This document shows, in pieces, positions 8,986 to 18,394 of a DNA stretch of 64,000 nucleotides (positions are counted from its first letter, which is position 1; every line of letters starts with the position of its first letter). This stretch comes from CAZRHR01 sp964578885 (lineage in GTDB: Bacteria > Bacteroidota > Bacteroidia > CAIKAF01). The stretch covers positions 1 through 64,000 of the forward strand of contig CAZOEO010000003.1 of assembly GCA_964578885.1 (NCBI GenBank), in the 5' to 3' direction. The position numbers and the translations under genes are program-made. The notes under the pieces were generated by a model. It was given only the letters and a program-made list of their open reading frames with translations. It was not told the DNA's origin and did no database searches.

Positions 8986-9287
8986 GAAGTTCGGGGTTAC
9001 CACCCGCCCCTCACCTCGGACAAGTTACGACCGAACACCGAAATTATTCGGCCGTTAAACGGATATAAACAATTATAATCAGATTATCATTTTGCGGCAC
9101 TTTTCACAAAATTCAAATGGAAAATTTCTTGAAGACGGAAGTTTGAGACGTTTTCAGGGCGTTTCACGGGTCGGTTTCCCCGGGGGCCACCACTCCTCCT
9201 CCCCAGGCGACAAGCTACAAAATTCCCACCACCTGAGTCGGCAATTAAACGTTTATAAACGATTAAAATCGGTTAGGAAAAAGAAGA
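8986..9287 (+). repeat. Dispersed intergenic repeat, copy 2 (two units)
   Basis: It is 99% identical to 8535-8836 in the same orientation, with substitutions at 9000 and 9278 only. The near identity of two adjacent copies, against the divergence of the two units within each, points to a recent duplication of a whole two-unit block. Confidence 0.9.
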
Positions 9288-9438
9288 TGTTGGTGCTCGC
9301 ACTCCACTCCTCGCACCTCAGCCTGTCATGTAGGTTTCCCCAAATTTTCGAAGATTATTTTTTGAAAATCAAATCAAAAAATCCTGCAAATCAAAGCACA
9401 TCCACCACCGAAAAACTCACCAATCCGCAAAAACAAAA

Positions 9439-9467
9439 AAGCCGACACGTCGAAAGACATGCCGGCT
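9439..9467 (-). terminator. Rho-independent terminator of the hydroxybutyryl-CoA dehydrogenase gene
   Basis: On the minus strand AGCCGGCATGTC pairs with GACGTGTCGGCT over a TTTC loop (12 pairs, two of them G-U), followed by a T run. It lies just downstream of the gene ending at 9486. Confidence 0.8.
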
Positions 9468-9485
9468 TCTGAATAATAAAATCCC

Positions 9486-10373
9486 TTAGGCAAAACTCGG
9501 CGATACTACTAAATCCTTACTTCCTGGTGTGTACACATAAAATCCTTCACCTGTTTTGGCTCCCAACTTTCCAGCAGTGACCATATTCACCAACAATGGA
9601 CAAGGGGCGTATTTTGGATTTCCAAATCCATCATGAAGAACATTTAAAATGGCCAGGCAAACATCTAATCCAATGAAATCAGCAAGCTGCAAAGGCCCCA
9701 TCGGATGTGCCATACCTAATTTCATCACGGTATCAATTTCTTCTACGCCAGCTACTCCTTCGAACAAGGTAATAATGGCTTCGTTGATCATCGGCATCAA
9801 AATACGATTAGCAACGAATCCGGGATAATCATTGACAACCACAGGCACTTTGCCCAAGTTACGAGACAGGGTTACCACGATTTCTGTTACGTCCTTGGCC
9901 GTCGCATATCCGTTGATTACTTCCACCAATTTCATCACGGGCACCGGATTCATAAAGTGCATGCCAATCACTTTAGACGGACGTTGGGTCACCGCAGCAA
10001 TCCGGGTAATGGAAATAGAACTGGTGTTGGTGGCCAAAATGGCGTGCGCAGGAGCGGCAGCATCTATCTGGCGAAAAATATCGAGTTTCAAATTCAACTG
10101 CTCGGTGGCGGCTTCTACAACCAGGTCTGCGCCGGAAACGCCTTCTGCCAACTGGGTGGTGGGCGTAATTCTGGCTAACGCCAGCTCCATGTCTTCGGCC
10201 GTTAAACTGCCTTTGGAAACCTGACGCTCAAAATTTTTCCGAATGGTCGCCAACCCTTTTTCTAATGCGGCTTGTGAAATATCGACCAAAGTCACTTGAT
10301 GTCCAAACTGGGCAAATACATGGGCAATACCATTTCCCATGGTGCCACTGCCTATCACCGTTACATTTTTCAT
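9486..10373 (-). CDS. 3-hydroxybutyryl-CoA dehydrogenase
   Basis: The enzyme interconverts 3-hydroxyacyl-CoA and acetoacetyl-CoA with NAD(H), in fatty acid or butyrate-type metabolism. The Rossmann motif GSGTMGNGIAHVFAQFG is at residues 8-24. The catalytic region IGMHFMNPVPVMKLVE holds the active-site histidine, and the C-terminal dimerisation domain has NRILMPMINEA and GAKTGEGFY. The 295-residue length is typical of stand-alone 3HCDH. It has its own -7 promoter element five bases before the ATG and a strong terminator behind it. Its place next to the carotenoid genes may be incidental. Confidence 0.93.
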   Translation of the reverse strand: MKNVTVIGSGTMGNGIAHVFAQFGHQVTLVDISQAALEKGLATIRKNFERQVSKGSLTAEDMELALARITPTTQLAEGVSGADLVVEAATEQLNLKLDIFRQIDAAAPAHAILATNTSSISITRIAAVTQRPSKVIGMHFMNPVPVMKLVEVINGYATAKDVTEIVVTLSRNLGKVPVVVNDYPGFVANRILMPMINEAIITLFEGVAGVEEIDTVMKLGMAHPMGPLQLADFIGLDVCLAILNVLHDGFGNPKYAPCPLLVNMVTAGKLGAKTGEGFYVYTPGSKDLVVSPSFA

Positions 10374-10378
10374 AGAAC

Positions 10379-10386
10379 CAAAATTA
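10379..10386 (-). promoter_or_regulatory. -7 element of the hydroxybutyryl-CoA dehydrogenase gene, flush with the start codon
   Basis: TAATTTTG on the minus strand matches TAnnTTTG exactly and is followed by GTTCT and the ATG. The -33 position is poor. Confidence 0.45.
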
Positions 10387-10424
10387 TGCGGTAAATATAC
10401 ATTTTCTTACTTGGGTCGGCATGT

Positions 10425-11132
10425 TCAATGCGGCGTCTTTCTCCTTTTTTTCCAATCCCCTAACCCTTCGTAAATGATGACATTTCCGAGCAACATCACC
10501 ATCGAATAGAACGCATCTTCGAATGGCACCGTTCCTATTCTAAATCCAAGATTCTCAAAATCATTGTAAATTACCACCGGCCAGGAGGTCAATACGCCAT
10601 TGATGGTGAAAAAGGGCACGAGATGTATGAGCCACATCAGTAAGAAAAAACCAGCATGCTTGGTGCCGTGAATTAAAAGATAAAGTCCCCAGGTCAAAGG
10701 CAATATACTAAATGTCATGAGGGGATACCAGCGATCGTAAAAGCCAATGGCCATAGCGGCAGAAAGCATGGAAATCACACCAATGATCGGCAGCGCATAC
10801 GACGGTCCTATACGGGGAAAATATGCTTTTAAACAAGCGTAAATAAACATGCAAGCATAGGGAATAGTAAAGAAAAACATCCATTCTTCCATAGGAAGAC
10901 TGCCAAAATAAATTCCCGTTAAATATTCCGGATTAAAGGACCAAACTCCAATTTGAGTAAACCATTCGTCCCAAATGATAAAGCCAGCTGCCACGACGAC
11001 AATGCCTGGAAACAGTCGCCACCATTCTTTAAAAAAGGCTACTTTTTTATCGAAACTAAGTACAAATGGGAAAAATAGAGAAGCCAGATTCAGAAACAAA
11101 TACGTGAATTGTGGCGGTAGCCAATCCATCAT
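10425..11132 (-). CDS. crtYcd: Lycopene cyclase, CrtYcd/CarR-type membrane protein
   Basis: This very hydrophobic 235-residue protein has six or seven membrane segments and two copies of the lycopene cyclase domain pattern. The first copy has WDEWFTQIGVWSFNPEYLTGI followed by LPMEEWMFF. The second has the parallel VPFEDAFYSMVMLL; the acidic residues of PMEE/PFED are the family signature. It closes lycopene ends to beta-carotene. Fused CrtYc-CrtYd forms are known in Bacteroidota and archaea. The ATG overlaps the crtB stop (ATGA), so it is last in the crtZ-crtI-crtB-crtYcd operon. Confidence 0.88.
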   Translation of the reverse strand: MMDWLPPQFTYLFLNLASLFFPFVLSFDKKVAFFKEWWRLFPGIVVVAAGFIIWDEWFTQIGVWSFNPEYLTGIYFGSLPMEEWMFFFTIPYACMFIYACLKAYFPRIGPSYALPIIGVISMLSAAMAIGFYDRWYPLMTFSILPLTWGLYLLIHGTKHAGFFLLMWLIHLVPFFTINGVLTSWPVVIYNDFENLGFRIGTVPFEDAFYSMVMLLGNVIIYEGLGDWKKRRKTPH

Positions 11133-11962
11133 AATAAATTCAGTTTATGGCGTGCCACCGACCGAAGCAGAATGCTCACCTTGCGGGCATTATTTATTCT
11201 AACTCTTTGATTTAAAATAGTTTCTGGATTTATCAGGCAAATCTTCCTGAACAACTTCATATAATACCGATACGCCAGATACACACCGATGCGACTCCCC
11301 TGCGGCAACTTACGAATGCCCTCTAAAGCATGCGCAAAATCCTGACGAATGTCTTCTTCAATGACGGCCTTGGCTTCGGCATCAAATTTTTTAAAATCAA
11401 CCCCCGGAAAATATACCCGACCACGGACATCAAAATCATCTTTCATATCCCGGAGAAAATTCACTTTCTGAAAAGCAGCACCAAGACTGCGGGCATGAGG
11501 CTTCAATTGAGCGTACATTTGTCGGTCTCCTTCGCAAAAAACCTGCAAACACATGAGTCCCACTACTTCTGCCGATCCGTATATATAGGTTTGATAGCTG
11601 GATTGATCGTAAAACGACTCAGATAAATCCATTTCCATGCTATGTAGAAACGCCCGAATCAGCTCGTGATCAATTTCATAGGCATTTACTACCTGCTGAA
11701 AAGCATGCAATACAGGATTCAAGCTAATGCCTCTTTCAATGGATGTCCAGGTATCATGGGTAAATTCCTTGAACAACAATTCTTTGTTGAATTCATGAAA
11801 GGTATCTACAATTTCATCGGCATAGCGAACAAAACCATAAATGGCATACACCGGATCTCGAAATTTCTTTTCCAGCATCCGGATACCTAAGGAAAAACTC
11901 GTGCTGTAACGTGTGGTTATCAGACGGCTACAAGCCAGGTTCACCTGGTTATACAACTGCAT
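11129..11962 (-). CDS. crtB: Phytoene synthase
   Basis: CrtB condenses two geranylgeranyl diphosphates into phytoene. YSTSFSLGIRML near residue 20 is the family start pattern. The two aspartate-rich Mg sites are seen as YADEIVDTFHE and FLRDMKDDFDVRGRVYFP. The 277-residue length fits. The ATG at 11962 is preferred because the homologous N-terminus begins there; ATG 11968 or a TTG at 11974 are alternatives. The start lies inside the end of crtI (14-base overlap), which implies translational coupling. Confidence 0.94.
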   Translation of the reverse strand: MQLYNQVNLACSRLITTRYSTSFSLGIRMLEKKFRDPVYAIYGFVRYADEIVDTFHEFNKELLFKEFTHDTWTSIERGISLNPVLHAFQQVVNAYEIDHELIRAFLHSMEMDLSESFYDQSSYQTYIYGSAEVVGLMCLQVFCEGDRQMYAQLKPHARSLGAAFQKVNFLRDMKDDFDVRGRVYFPGVDFKKFDAEAKAVIEEDIRQDFAHALEGIRKLPQGSRIGVYLAYRYYMKLFRKICLINPETILNQRVRINNARKVSILLRSVARHKLNLL

Positions 11963-13430
11963 GCTCATGAACAATTCTTTGGGTAACTAAACCGGAACTA
12001 ATAACAACAATGGGTAAACCGGTACCCGGAACGGTCGAGGCACCAACGTAGTATAGATTATTGAATTCCTCGTCTTTGTTGGATGGCCTAAAAGCGCCAA
12101 TCTGGTTTAAGCCATGGGCTAATCCCAAACCACTTCCACGGTATAAATGGAAAGTATCTTGCCATTCAACTGGCGACATGACCCTACGCGTAATCAGATT
12201 GTTACGAATATCGTATCCGATTCTGGAAGACAAATCATCAATAATGGTATCAGCTAATTCATCCGCGTCGTCCCAACTGGGTTTATAACGCAAATCTGGC
12301 ACCGGACAAAGAATAAAGATATTCTCACAACCTTCGGGTGCACAAGCCGGATCCGACTTGGACGATACATTCACATAATAATAGGGCTTCTCAGGGTTTA
12401 CGCTCATTTTAAAAATCTTATCAGCGTAATCCTTAAAGTTGTTTCCCAGAAAATAATTGTGGTGATGCAATCCTTCTATCTTTCCTTTTACCCCAAGATA
12501 AATGGTAAAGGGAGACAGGGTCCACTCCATCTTATCTAGCTTTTCCTCAGACCAATTTTTGCGGCGAAGGATTTTATGTCGGAATCCGGCCGCGTCGGCA
12601 TTGATTACATATAGATCGCCTGTATGGGTTGTGCCGTGCTGGTCTTTTAACCCGATTACTTTGCCATTGGCATGAAGGACTTCTTTGACCTCAGTATTGT
12701 ATTTAAAAATTACACCCCGACGCTCTAATTCAGCCACAATGGTTTCGGTAATCCGATACATACCACCTTTCACAGACCAATATCCATCGTGCTCTAATTC
12801 CGTGTAATTGAGCAATTTATACACAGCGGGAGTGTCATATGGTGTGGCACCCAGGAAAAAGGCCACAAGTGAAAAAATCACTTTCACCTCATGGCTTTCA
12901 AAATGCATGTCCAATTCTTTCCACATCGAACGGAACATACTTGGCGCATGTTTCCAGGGAACGGTACTCAGCTTCAACAGATAATCTACTTTCCCATTGA
13001 AATTCGACTTCACGACCTTTTTCTCCGTATCATGAAATATCTGCCGGGCACCTTCCAGGTATTTTTTTAATTTTTTCTCGAAACCTGGTTCTAGATCCTC
13101 AAACTCTTCGGCCAGCTTCTTTAGGTCTCGGTAAATTTTAAAAATCCTTTCGCTACCGGCGAAATTCACCGTATAAAGCGGGTGAATTTGCTCGTATTCG
13201 AGAGGGTTCTCCATACCACAATCCCGAAACAATTCGTCGAATTCGTAGGACATGGAAAAAAAGGAAGGACCAATATCAAAGGTAAAACCTTGGTCTTTCC
13301 ACTGATTCAAACGACCACCCGCCTGATGATACTTTTCAAGAATTTCTACTTGATAACCACGCGTAGCCAGCCTTAGAGCCGTGGATAATCCACCTAATCC
13401 TGCGCCGGTAATGATAACTTTCTGTGCCAA
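11949..13430 (-). CDS. crtI: Phytoene desaturase
   Basis: CrtI is an FAD enzyme that desaturates phytoene to lycopene. The N-terminal dinucleotide fold is VIITGAGLGGLSTALRLA, and the CrtI motifs GGRLNQWKDQGFTFDIGPSFF and, near the C-terminus, LYYVGASTVPGTGLPIVVIS are clear. The length of 493 is normal. The only sensible start is a TTG (13428-13430); there is no ATG or GTG nearby in frame, so this gene appears to use a rare start codon. It follows crtZ by 46 bases and overlaps crtB. Confidence 0.94.
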   Translation of the reverse strand: MAQKVIITGAGLGGLSTALRLATRGYQVEILEKYHQAGGRLNQWKDQGFTFDIGPSFFSMSYEFDELFRDCGMENPLEYEQIHPLYTVNFAGSERIFKIYRDLKKLAEEFEDLEPGFEKKLKKYLEGARQIFHDTEKKVVKSNFNGKVDYLLKLSTVPWKHAPSMFRSMWKELDMHFESHEVKVIFSLVAFFLGATPYDTPAVYKLLNYTELEHDGYWSVKGGMYRITETIVAELERRGVIFKYNTEVKEVLHANGKVIGLKDQHGTTHTGDLYVINADAAGFRHKILRRKNWSEEKLDKMEWTLSPFTIYLGVKGKIEGLHHHNYFLGNNFKDYADKIFKMSVNPEKPYYYVNVSSKSDPACAPEGCENIFILCPVPDLRYKPSWDDADELADTIIDDLSSRIGYDIRNNLITRRVMSPVEWQDTFHLYRGSGLGLAHGLNQIGAFRPSNKDEEFNNLYYVGASTVPGTGLPIVVISSGLVTQRIVHEHAVV

Positions 13431-13476
13431 GGGTCTCTGAATATTTTAAATGGGAACAAGCCAAACCGAATCCGGT

Positions 13477-13935
13477 TCATGATTCATGTGCGTCTGGCCA
13501 ATATTTTTTTTTCACGAACAAAAAGCCGAAAGCCTCTCCATCATGTTTGCCAAGATTCTTATGATGCACTTTATGCGCTTTACGCAATGCACGCAAGTAG
13601 CGGTTATTGGTTCGTGTAAACCATTTGACCCGCTGATGAACAAATATATCGTGAACGAAAAAATAAGCAGCACCATAAGCTGTAATGCCTGCGCCACACC
13701 AAAAAGGCCAACTAAATTCCGGAAGCCCCCAAATAATCATACCCACCGCAATCCCGGCGAAAAAAATTCCGAACAAATCATTTTTCTCGAACATACGATA
13801 TCCCGGACGATGGTGATCCTCATGCAAATGCCAGAGAAAACCATGCATAATGTATTTATGCGTAAACCATGCTACACCTTCCCACAGGGCAAAGAAAAAC
13901 ACAAAGCATAAAGCATGAAAGGCATACAACCACAT
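13477..13935 (-). CDS. crtZ: Beta-carotene hydroxylase
   Basis: CrtZ is a di-iron membrane hydroxylase that adds 3-OH groups to beta-carotene, giving zeaxanthin. All four histidine boxes are visible: HKYIMH (26-31), HLHEDHH (36-42), HDIFVH and HKVHHKN. Four hydrophobic stretches alternate with the boxes. Length 152 is typical. It is the first gene of the minus-strand carotenoid operon, and its presence predicts zeaxanthin as an end product. crtE and any ketolase are not in the window. Confidence 0.93.
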   Translation of the reverse strand: MWLYAFHALCFVFFFALWEGVAWFTHKYIMHGFLWHLHEDHHRPGYRMFEKNDLFGIFFAGIAVGMIIWGLPEFSWPFWCGAGITAYGAAYFFVHDIFVHQRVKWFTRTNNRYLRALRKAHKVHHKNLGKHDGEAFGFLFVKKKYWPDAHES

Positions 13936-14244
13936 GTGAAAAATTTTTGGGAGAAACCATTGGAGGGGGAAAAATGTTCATGAAGAACCAGTGAAAAGGT
14001 ACAGATAAATCAAAAGAAAGCAGGACCTTTTACTTAAGTTATTCATTTTAAGGCAGACATGTAAAGGTAAACACCGATTTCATAGAAAAGCAAAATCTTC
14101 TCTGAGAAAAGAAATAAACTGAAAATGAACGAACAGGCAAAAAACACCGTTAAACCTTACGCTGATCAATAGAAAACAAGGCAATTCTTTACTTTTATAC
14201 AATAGAAACACAGGCAAACCGAAATTCTCGACGACTCATTATTT
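13936..14244. other. Divergent promoter region between crtZ and xdhA
   Basis: This A/T-rich 309-base gap must hold promoters for both the carotenoid operon and the xanthine dehydrogenase operon. TACTTTTA near 14190 (plus strand) is one mismatch from TAnnTTTG but lacks a clear -33 partner. No regulator binding site can be named. Confidence 0.4.
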
Positions 14245-15666
14245 ATGATACGCTTCATACTCAACGATACCCTCATTCAAACCAATCAACCTCCGGGTCT
14301 TACGCTGCTGGATTTTATCCGTTACCACCGCCATCTTAAAGGAACCAAAACCGGTTGCAGAGAAGGCGATTGCGGCGCATGCGCCGTTCTAATCGGGGAA
14401 AATGGTCCAGGCGGGGTGCATTACCAATCCATGACCTCGTGCCTTACACCTCTGGCGAATGTGCAGGGAAAACATGTGGTTACCGTGGAAGGCATCAATG
14501 GAGATGGACTTAATCCCGTGCAAAACGCCATCGTAGAGGAAGGAGGAACCCAATGCGGTTTTTGCACCGTGGGTTTTGTCATGTCGCTCACCGGTTTCAC
14601 CCTTTCACCTGCGCCTGCCAACAAAGCAAGTGCCATTGCGGCCATGGATGGCAACATTTGCCGCTGTACCGGTTATAAAAGTTTAGAAAGAGCCGCCGAC
14701 CGCATAGTAGAACAACTACAACAAGCACCTCAGCCCCGCTTACCTTGGTTGGTTGAAAATGGTTTTTTACCCGAATACTTTGGTTCCATAGAAAAACGTC
14801 TGACGGACATCGCGCCAGCACAGAAAACACAAAACCCACAAATTCGCGTGGGCGGCGGAACCGATTTATATGTGCAGCGACCTGAACACATGGTGCATAC
14901 AGAAGCCGACTGGCTGTTCGATAACCACGCGCTTAAAGGCATCACCAAAACCGGAAACACCTATTTTATGGGAGCAGCAGTTACCGTAGAAGACCTCCGG
15001 AAATCCAGCCTCATCAACGCACTTTTCCCAAATCTCCATGACCACCTGAAACTGGTGTCCAGTACGCCCATCAGAAACATGGCAACCCTCGCCGGGAATT
15101 TCGTGAATGCCTCGCCCATCGGAGACATGACCATCTTTTTTCTGGCCCTGCATGCCCGAATCATTTTGAAAAATGGATCCGGTAACGAACGAGAAATCGC
15201 TTTAAAAGACTTATACGCCGGCTACAAAAAATTGACCAAAGAAGCCGATGAACATATCCACAAAATCTTTTTTGAGGCACCCTCCCCTTCCTGGGTTTTC
15301 AATTTTGAAAAAGTGTGTAAACGCACTCATTTGGACATTGCCAGCGTAAACAGCGGTTTTTTTGCCGATGTAGATGACCTGGGCCAGCTAAAAAATGTGG
15401 GTGTTTCCATGGGAGGGGTCTTTGCATATCCTAAATTTCTGGATCGCACCGCCGCACACCTGGAAGGTAAAAAACCTTCGGAAAAACTGATTCGCGAAGC
15501 ACTTTCACTCATTCAGGAAGAAATTGCTCCCATTTCCGATGCACGAGGAGAAGCGTCCTACAAAAGACGGCTCGCCCAACAACTTTTCCTGGCACATATC
15601 CACACTTGTTTCCCGAATGCCATTCCAATGGATGCATTCCTACCTTATAGCGAAGTAACTGCATGA
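14245..15666 (+). CDS. xdhA: Xanthine dehydrogenase small subunit (2x[2Fe-2S] and FAD)
   Basis: XdhA passes electrons from the molybdenum subunit to NAD+. The plant-type [2Fe-2S] ligands are C38, C43, C46 and C66; the second cluster uses CGFC (104-107) and CRC (139-141). A FAD-binding domain follows, with VGGGTDLYVQRP near 207 and TPIRNMATLAGNFVNASPIGD near 270, then a CO-dehydrogenase flavoprotein C-terminal domain. Length 473 fits bacterial XdhA. It heads the operon xdhA-xdhB-moaE-moaCB and overlaps xdhB by four bases. Confidence 0.95.
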   Translation: MIRFILNDTLIQTNQPPGLTLLDFIRYHRHLKGTKTGCREGDCGACAVLIGENGPGGVHYQSMTSCLTPLANVQGKHVVTVEGINGDGLNPVQNAIVEEGGTQCGFCTVGFVMSLTGFTLSPAPANKASAIAAMDGNICRCTGYKSLERAADRIVEQLQQAPQPRLPWLVENGFLPEYFGSIEKRLTDIAPAQKTQNPQIRVGGGTDLYVQRPEHMVHTEADWLFDNHALKGITKTGNTYFMGAAVTVEDLRKSSLINALFPNLHDHLKLVSSTPIRNMATLAGNFVNASPIGDMTIFFLALHARIILKNGSGNEREIALKDLYAGYKKLTKEADEHIHKIFFEAPSPSWVFNFEKVCKRTHLDIASVNSGFFADVDDLGQLKNVGVSMGGVFAYPKFLDRTAAHLEGKKPSEKLIREALSLIQEEIAPISDARGEASYKRRLAQQLFLAHIHTCFPNAIPMDAFLPYSEVTA

Positions 15667-17948
15667 AAAATATTGATGCTTTCTCCCACGTTCGGGGCGA
15701 ATCTGTTTACGTAGATGATGTACCTGTGCTCCAGGGCACCTTGTATGCCGTTCCTTTTGGCTCACCGCATGCGCATGCAAAAATTGCACATGTAGATTTG
15801 AGTGAGGCATTGGCTTCTCCTGGCATTGTAAAAATCCTGACCGCAAAAGATATTCCCGGCGAAAACCAAATCGGTGGAATTATCCCGGACGAAGAATTAT
15901 TGGCTTCGCATACCGTAGATTTTCAGGGCATGCCCGTGGCACTCATCATCGGAGAAACGGAAGAAGAAGCCCGTGCCGCCTTGAGCAAGATTAAATTGGA
16001 ACTAGAACCGTTGCCCATTATTACAGACCCAAGAGAGGCAGCCGCCGCAGGACGTCTTATTCAACCTCCACGAACTTTCCGACATGGAAACGTAGCTGAT
16101 GCATGGAAAAATTGTGCACACATTTTCGAAGGCAAGGCAGATTCAGGAGGTCAGGAACATTTATACATCGAAACCCAAGGCGCTTATGCCATGCCGTTGG
16201 AAAAAGGACGGGTGCGCATTATTAGTTCCACACAAGGCCCAACGGCGGTGCAAAGAACATGCGCACGGGTTTTGGGAAAAGGCATGCACGACATCGAAGT
16301 AGACGTCACAAGACTTGGCGGAGGTTTTGGTGGAAAAGAAGATCAGGCTACCGTTTGGGCCATTTTCGCCGCTTTGGCCGCTCTAAGCTGCAACCGACCC
16401 GTTAAATGTATTCTCCATAGAATGGACGATATGCGGATGACGGGGAAAAGACACCCCTACTCTTCCGATTTCAAAATCGGTTTATCTGAAAACCTGGAAG
16501 TACTCGCTTTCGAGGCCACCCTTTATCAAGATGCAGGAGCGGCGGCAGATTTATCGCCCGCAGTATTGGAAAGATCCCTTTTCCACGCCACCAATTCCTA
16601 CCATATTCCGCACACCAGGGTAACCGCGTATAGCTGCAAAACCAATGTACCGCCCAATACGGCTTTTCGCGGATTCGGCGGACCACAAGGCATGTTTGTT
16701 ATTGAATCCGCGCTCACCCTTGCGGCAGAAAAACTGGGCGTTCCCACCCATGTAATTCAGGAGAAAAATCTGCTGAAAGAAGGCGATGTGTTTCCCTACG
16801 GGCAAAAGGCCACCCAGGTGAATGCCAAATCTGCATGGAAAGAAGCTTTTCAGCGATTTGAATTCAACAAATTATGGGAGGAAAAAGAAGCATTTAATGC
16901 GCAAAATACATTCTTTAAAAAAGGCCTGGCGGTCATGCCGATTTGCTTTGGCATCTCTTTTACCAAAACCTTCATGAACAATGCACGGGCACTGGTTCAT
17001 GTGTACTCAGATGGTTCTGTGGCCGTGAGCACTGGTGCCGTAGAAATGGGACAGGGCGTGAATACCAAAATGCTACAAGTTGCGGCACAAATCTTTGGCA
17101 TTTCACCCACACGGGTAAGGTTGGAATCGACAAACACCACACGCGTGGCCAATACCTCCCCCACCGCGGCTTCCGCGACCGCCGACCTCAATGGAAAAGC
17201 CACCGCCCTGGCCTGTTCAGACATTAAAGCTCGCCTTTTACAACGGGCCGCACAAATCCTCCAAACCGAACCGGAAAATGTGAACATCCGGAACGAACAA
17301 GTTTTGGTGAATGGCAAACCCACCGATATGGACTGGAAACAGCTGGTGACACAGGCATTTTTGAACCGCGACAACCTTTCTGCAAAAGGACATTATGCCA
17401 CACCCGATATTCATTTTGATGCCTCCACAGAAAAAGGACATCCATTTGCCTATCATGTGTACGGAACCGCCTTGGTTTCTTCAACCATCGATGTGATTCG
17501 TGGAACCTATGTTCTGGATGCCGTTCGCATTGTGCATGATTACGGCACCAGCATGAACCTCGATATCGATAAAGGACAAATCGAAGGTGGACTCATACAG
17601 GGCTTGGGATGGATGACCCTGGAAGAACTTTGTTACAACAAAGAAGGGCGATTACTCTCCAACGCACTCAGCACCTATAAAATCCCCGATATTTATTCCG
17701 TTCCTGCCATCGTGGACATTCATCCGCTGGACGCACCAGGACACGAATTGGCCATTCTTGGTTCCAAAGCTGTGGGTGAACCACCATTGATGTATGGCAT
17801 TGGCGCATATTTCTCCTTAAGAAATGCCATTCGGGCCGTTCGCCCGGAAGCAGAGATTCCATTATCTGCACCCATGACACCCGAAAAAGTCATGATGGCC
17901 ATGTATCCACCCGTACACACCCCACAAAAAGTGGACGCCATTTCATGA
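15663..17948 (+). CDS. xdhB: Xanthine dehydrogenase molybdenum-binding subunit
   Basis: XdhB hydroxylates hypoxanthine and xanthine to urate at a molybdopterin site. Cofactor motifs are GGGFGGKEDQ, AFRGFGGPQGMF and VEMGQGVNTKM. The catalytic glutamate is in KAVGEPPLMYGIG close to the C-terminus. Length 761 is normal for the separate large subunit. Its start and stop both overlap neighbours by four bases (xdhA and moaE), tying cofactor synthesis to the enzyme that uses it. Confidence 0.95.
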   Translation: MKNIDAFSHVRGESVYVDDVPVLQGTLYAVPFGSPHAHAKIAHVDLSEALASPGIVKILTAKDIPGENQIGGIIPDEELLASHTVDFQGMPVALIIGETEEEARAALSKIKLELEPLPIITDPREAAAAGRLIQPPRTFRHGNVADAWKNCAHIFEGKADSGGQEHLYIETQGAYAMPLEKGRVRIISSTQGPTAVQRTCARVLGKGMHDIEVDVTRLGGGFGGKEDQATVWAIFAALAALSCNRPVKCILHRMDDMRMTGKRHPYSSDFKIGLSENLEVLAFEATLYQDAGAAADLSPAVLERSLFHATNSYHIPHTRVTAYSCKTNVPPNTAFRGFGGPQGMFVIESALTLAAEKLGVPTHVIQEKNLLKEGDVFPYGQKATQVNAKSAWKEAFQRFEFNKLWEEKEAFNAQNTFFKKGLAVMPICFGISFTKTFMNNARALVHVYSDGSVAVSTGAVEMGQGVNTKMLQVAAQIFGISPTRVRLESTNTTRVANTSPTAASATADLNGKATALACSDIKARLLQRAAQILQTEPENVNIRNEQVLVNGKPTDMDWKQLVTQAFLNRDNLSAKGHYATPDIHFDASTEKGHPFAYHVYGTALVSSTIDVIRGTYVLDAVRIVHDYGTSMNLDIDKGQIEGGLIQGLGWMTLEELCYNKEGRLLSNALSTYKIPDIYSVPAIVDIHPLDAPGHELAILGSKAVGEPPLMYGIGAYFSLRNAIRAVRPEAEIPLSAPMTPEKVMMAMYPPVHTPQKVDAIS

Positions 17949-18394
17949 AAAAACAAGGAAAAAAGGCACCTGAGTTTTTTGTAGAAGGAGCCATTCATCC
18001 TTTACAAATTGGCGAAAGCATCGCCTTCCATTCTTCTAAAACCGGAATTGGAGCACATGACATTTTTCTGGGTCAGGTGCGTGCCGATGCTTTACAAGAT
18101 GAAGTGGTTACGGCCATTGAATTTTCGGCTTACCGACCTATGGCAGAAGAAGTTTTGGCCGCCATTCGCGAGGAAACCATCGAAGAGTTTGGACTTACCT
18201 GCGCTCATGTGCTTCATAGTCTGGGACATGTAAATGTTGGGGAACTTTGTTTCATGGTTTTTGTTTCGGCCCCACATCGGGCAGAAGCATTTGCCGCCTG
18301 CCAGCAACTCACCAATCGCATCAAGGCGGAAGTCCCTATCTTTGGGAAAATTCTGGGTAAAAATCATACCAGGTGGAAAGAAAATATCCCATGA
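17945..18394 (+). CDS. moaE: Molybdopterin synthase catalytic subunit
   Basis: MoaE, with MoaD, puts two sulfurs onto the pyranopterin. The 149-residue protein shows GAHDIFLGQVRAD, IEFSAYRPMAEE, HSLGHVNVGE, HRAEAFAACQQLTNRIK and the end motif VPIFGKILGKNHTRW. In the usual VPIWKKE motif the first lysine is replaced (FGK here) but one lysine is kept, so activity is likely. No MoaD gene is in the window. It overlaps xdhB and the MoaC-MoaB gene by four bases each. Confidence 0.9.
   Translation: MKKQGKKAPEFFVEGAIHPLQIGESIAFHSSKTGIGAHDIFLGQVRADALQDEVVTAIEFSAYRPMAEEVLAAIREETIEEFGLTCAHVLHSLGHVNVGELCFMVFVSAPHRAEAFAACQQLTNRIKAEVPIFGKILGKNHTRWKENIP

Noticed and set aside
8535..9287. CRISPR array
   Set aside because: The repeats are hundreds of bases long with no short regular repeat-spacer pattern and no cas genes nearby.
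8641..9472. Open frames of 72 and 126 codons in the 8.5- and 9.0-kb repeats, sharing more than 60 residues
   Set aside because: The shared protein sequence is explained by the near-identical DNA repeats; the frames start and end arbitrarily and the other repeat copies do not keep the same frame structure.
17945..18394. MoaE as an inactive enzyme because the VPIWKKE motif is changed
   Set aside because: One lysine of the motif remains at the expected place and the rest of the protein is intact, so loss of function is not supported.
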